From NCBI GenBank assembly GCA_033809415.1, contig JAPXLT010000323.1:1-5224 (forward strand): a DNA stretch of 5,224 nt, written 5' to 3'. Shown here piece by piece: positions 5,180 through 5,224 of the stretch. The notes beneath the pieces are model-generated. The model made no database searches. It was not told the DNA's origin and was given only the letters and a program-made list of their open reading frames with translations. The translations under genes were made by a program, and so were the position numbers. This DNA is from JAQVUB01 sp033809415. Lineage in GTDB: Bacteria > Verrucomicrobiota > Lentisphaeria > Oligosphaerales > Oligosphaeraceae. Each line of letters opens with the position of its first letter. The stretch's first letter is position 1.

Positions 5180-5224
5180 GTGGACTTTGTGGACTTTGTG
5201 GACTTTGTGGACTTTGTGGACTTT
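5180..5224. repeat. 9-bp tandem array GTGGACTTT (5 units, reaches window end)
   Basis: Five identical GTGGACTTT units occupy 5180-5188, 5189-5197, 5198-5206, 5207-5215 and 5216-5224, with a partial GTGGAA just before. The array continues to the last base, so its true length is unknown. The GGACTTT core is shared with the 11-bp repeat at 1664-1685, which hints at a common repeat family in this genome. Confidence 0.9.

Overview
The window holds four complete plus-strand genes and a large amount of structured non-coding DNA. The genes are an FAD-dependent oxidoreductase (268-1542), ribosomal protein S2 (rpsB, 2230-3000), elongation factor Ts (tsf, 3022-3858), and a NodB-fold polysaccharide deacetylase-like protein with an N-terminal beta-sandwich (3951-5072). 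The S2 and EF-Ts proteins are clearly bacterial. The combination of moderate GC, an uncharacterised PF12831-type oxidoreductase, a deacetylase-like enzyme and intergenic DNA full of short tandem and inverted repeats suggests a PVC-group anaerobe, perhaps Lentisphaerota/Victivallales. That placement is an impression and cannot be proven from this window.

Layout. Positions 1-267 carry a perfect REP-like palindrome, a 9-bp tandem array, and one arm of a long inverted repeat. The FAD oxidoreductase follows. Its downstream flank (1599-1792) carries the other arm of the same repeat in inverted orientation, with a longer 9-bp array. The gene therefore sits inside a mirror-image repeat frame of about 1.7 kb: 47 bp of each arm are identical, while the tandem units differ in copy number (4 against 9, and 2 against 4). 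From 1793 to 2229 the DNA is AT-rich and non-coding. It holds a 14-bp perfect inverted repeat, a candidate promoter, and a strongly structured rpsB leader. rpsB and tsf form the usual two-gene translation operon, closed by a textbook intrinsic terminator (3871-3904). The deacetylase-like gene has its own strong Shine-Dalgarno site. A G-run tract with G-quadruplex potential follows directly after its stop codon, then a small hairpin and a 9-bp tandem array that runs off the window end.

How the parts relate. S2 and EF-Ts are co-transcribed translation components. The two flanking metabolic or carbohydrate-type genes show no evident functional link to them or to each other. The most interesting signal is in the rpsB leader. 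A 13-bp hairpin with a 7-nt loop lies just downstream of the candidate promoter, and a second imperfect hairpin lies just upstream of the ribosome binding site. All seven loop bases of the first can pair with a G-rich stretch in the loop of the second. This kissing-loop or pseudoknot layout is a good candidate for an S2 autoregulatory element. Because both window ends lie in repeat DNA, the window may be a whole contig that broke at repeats.
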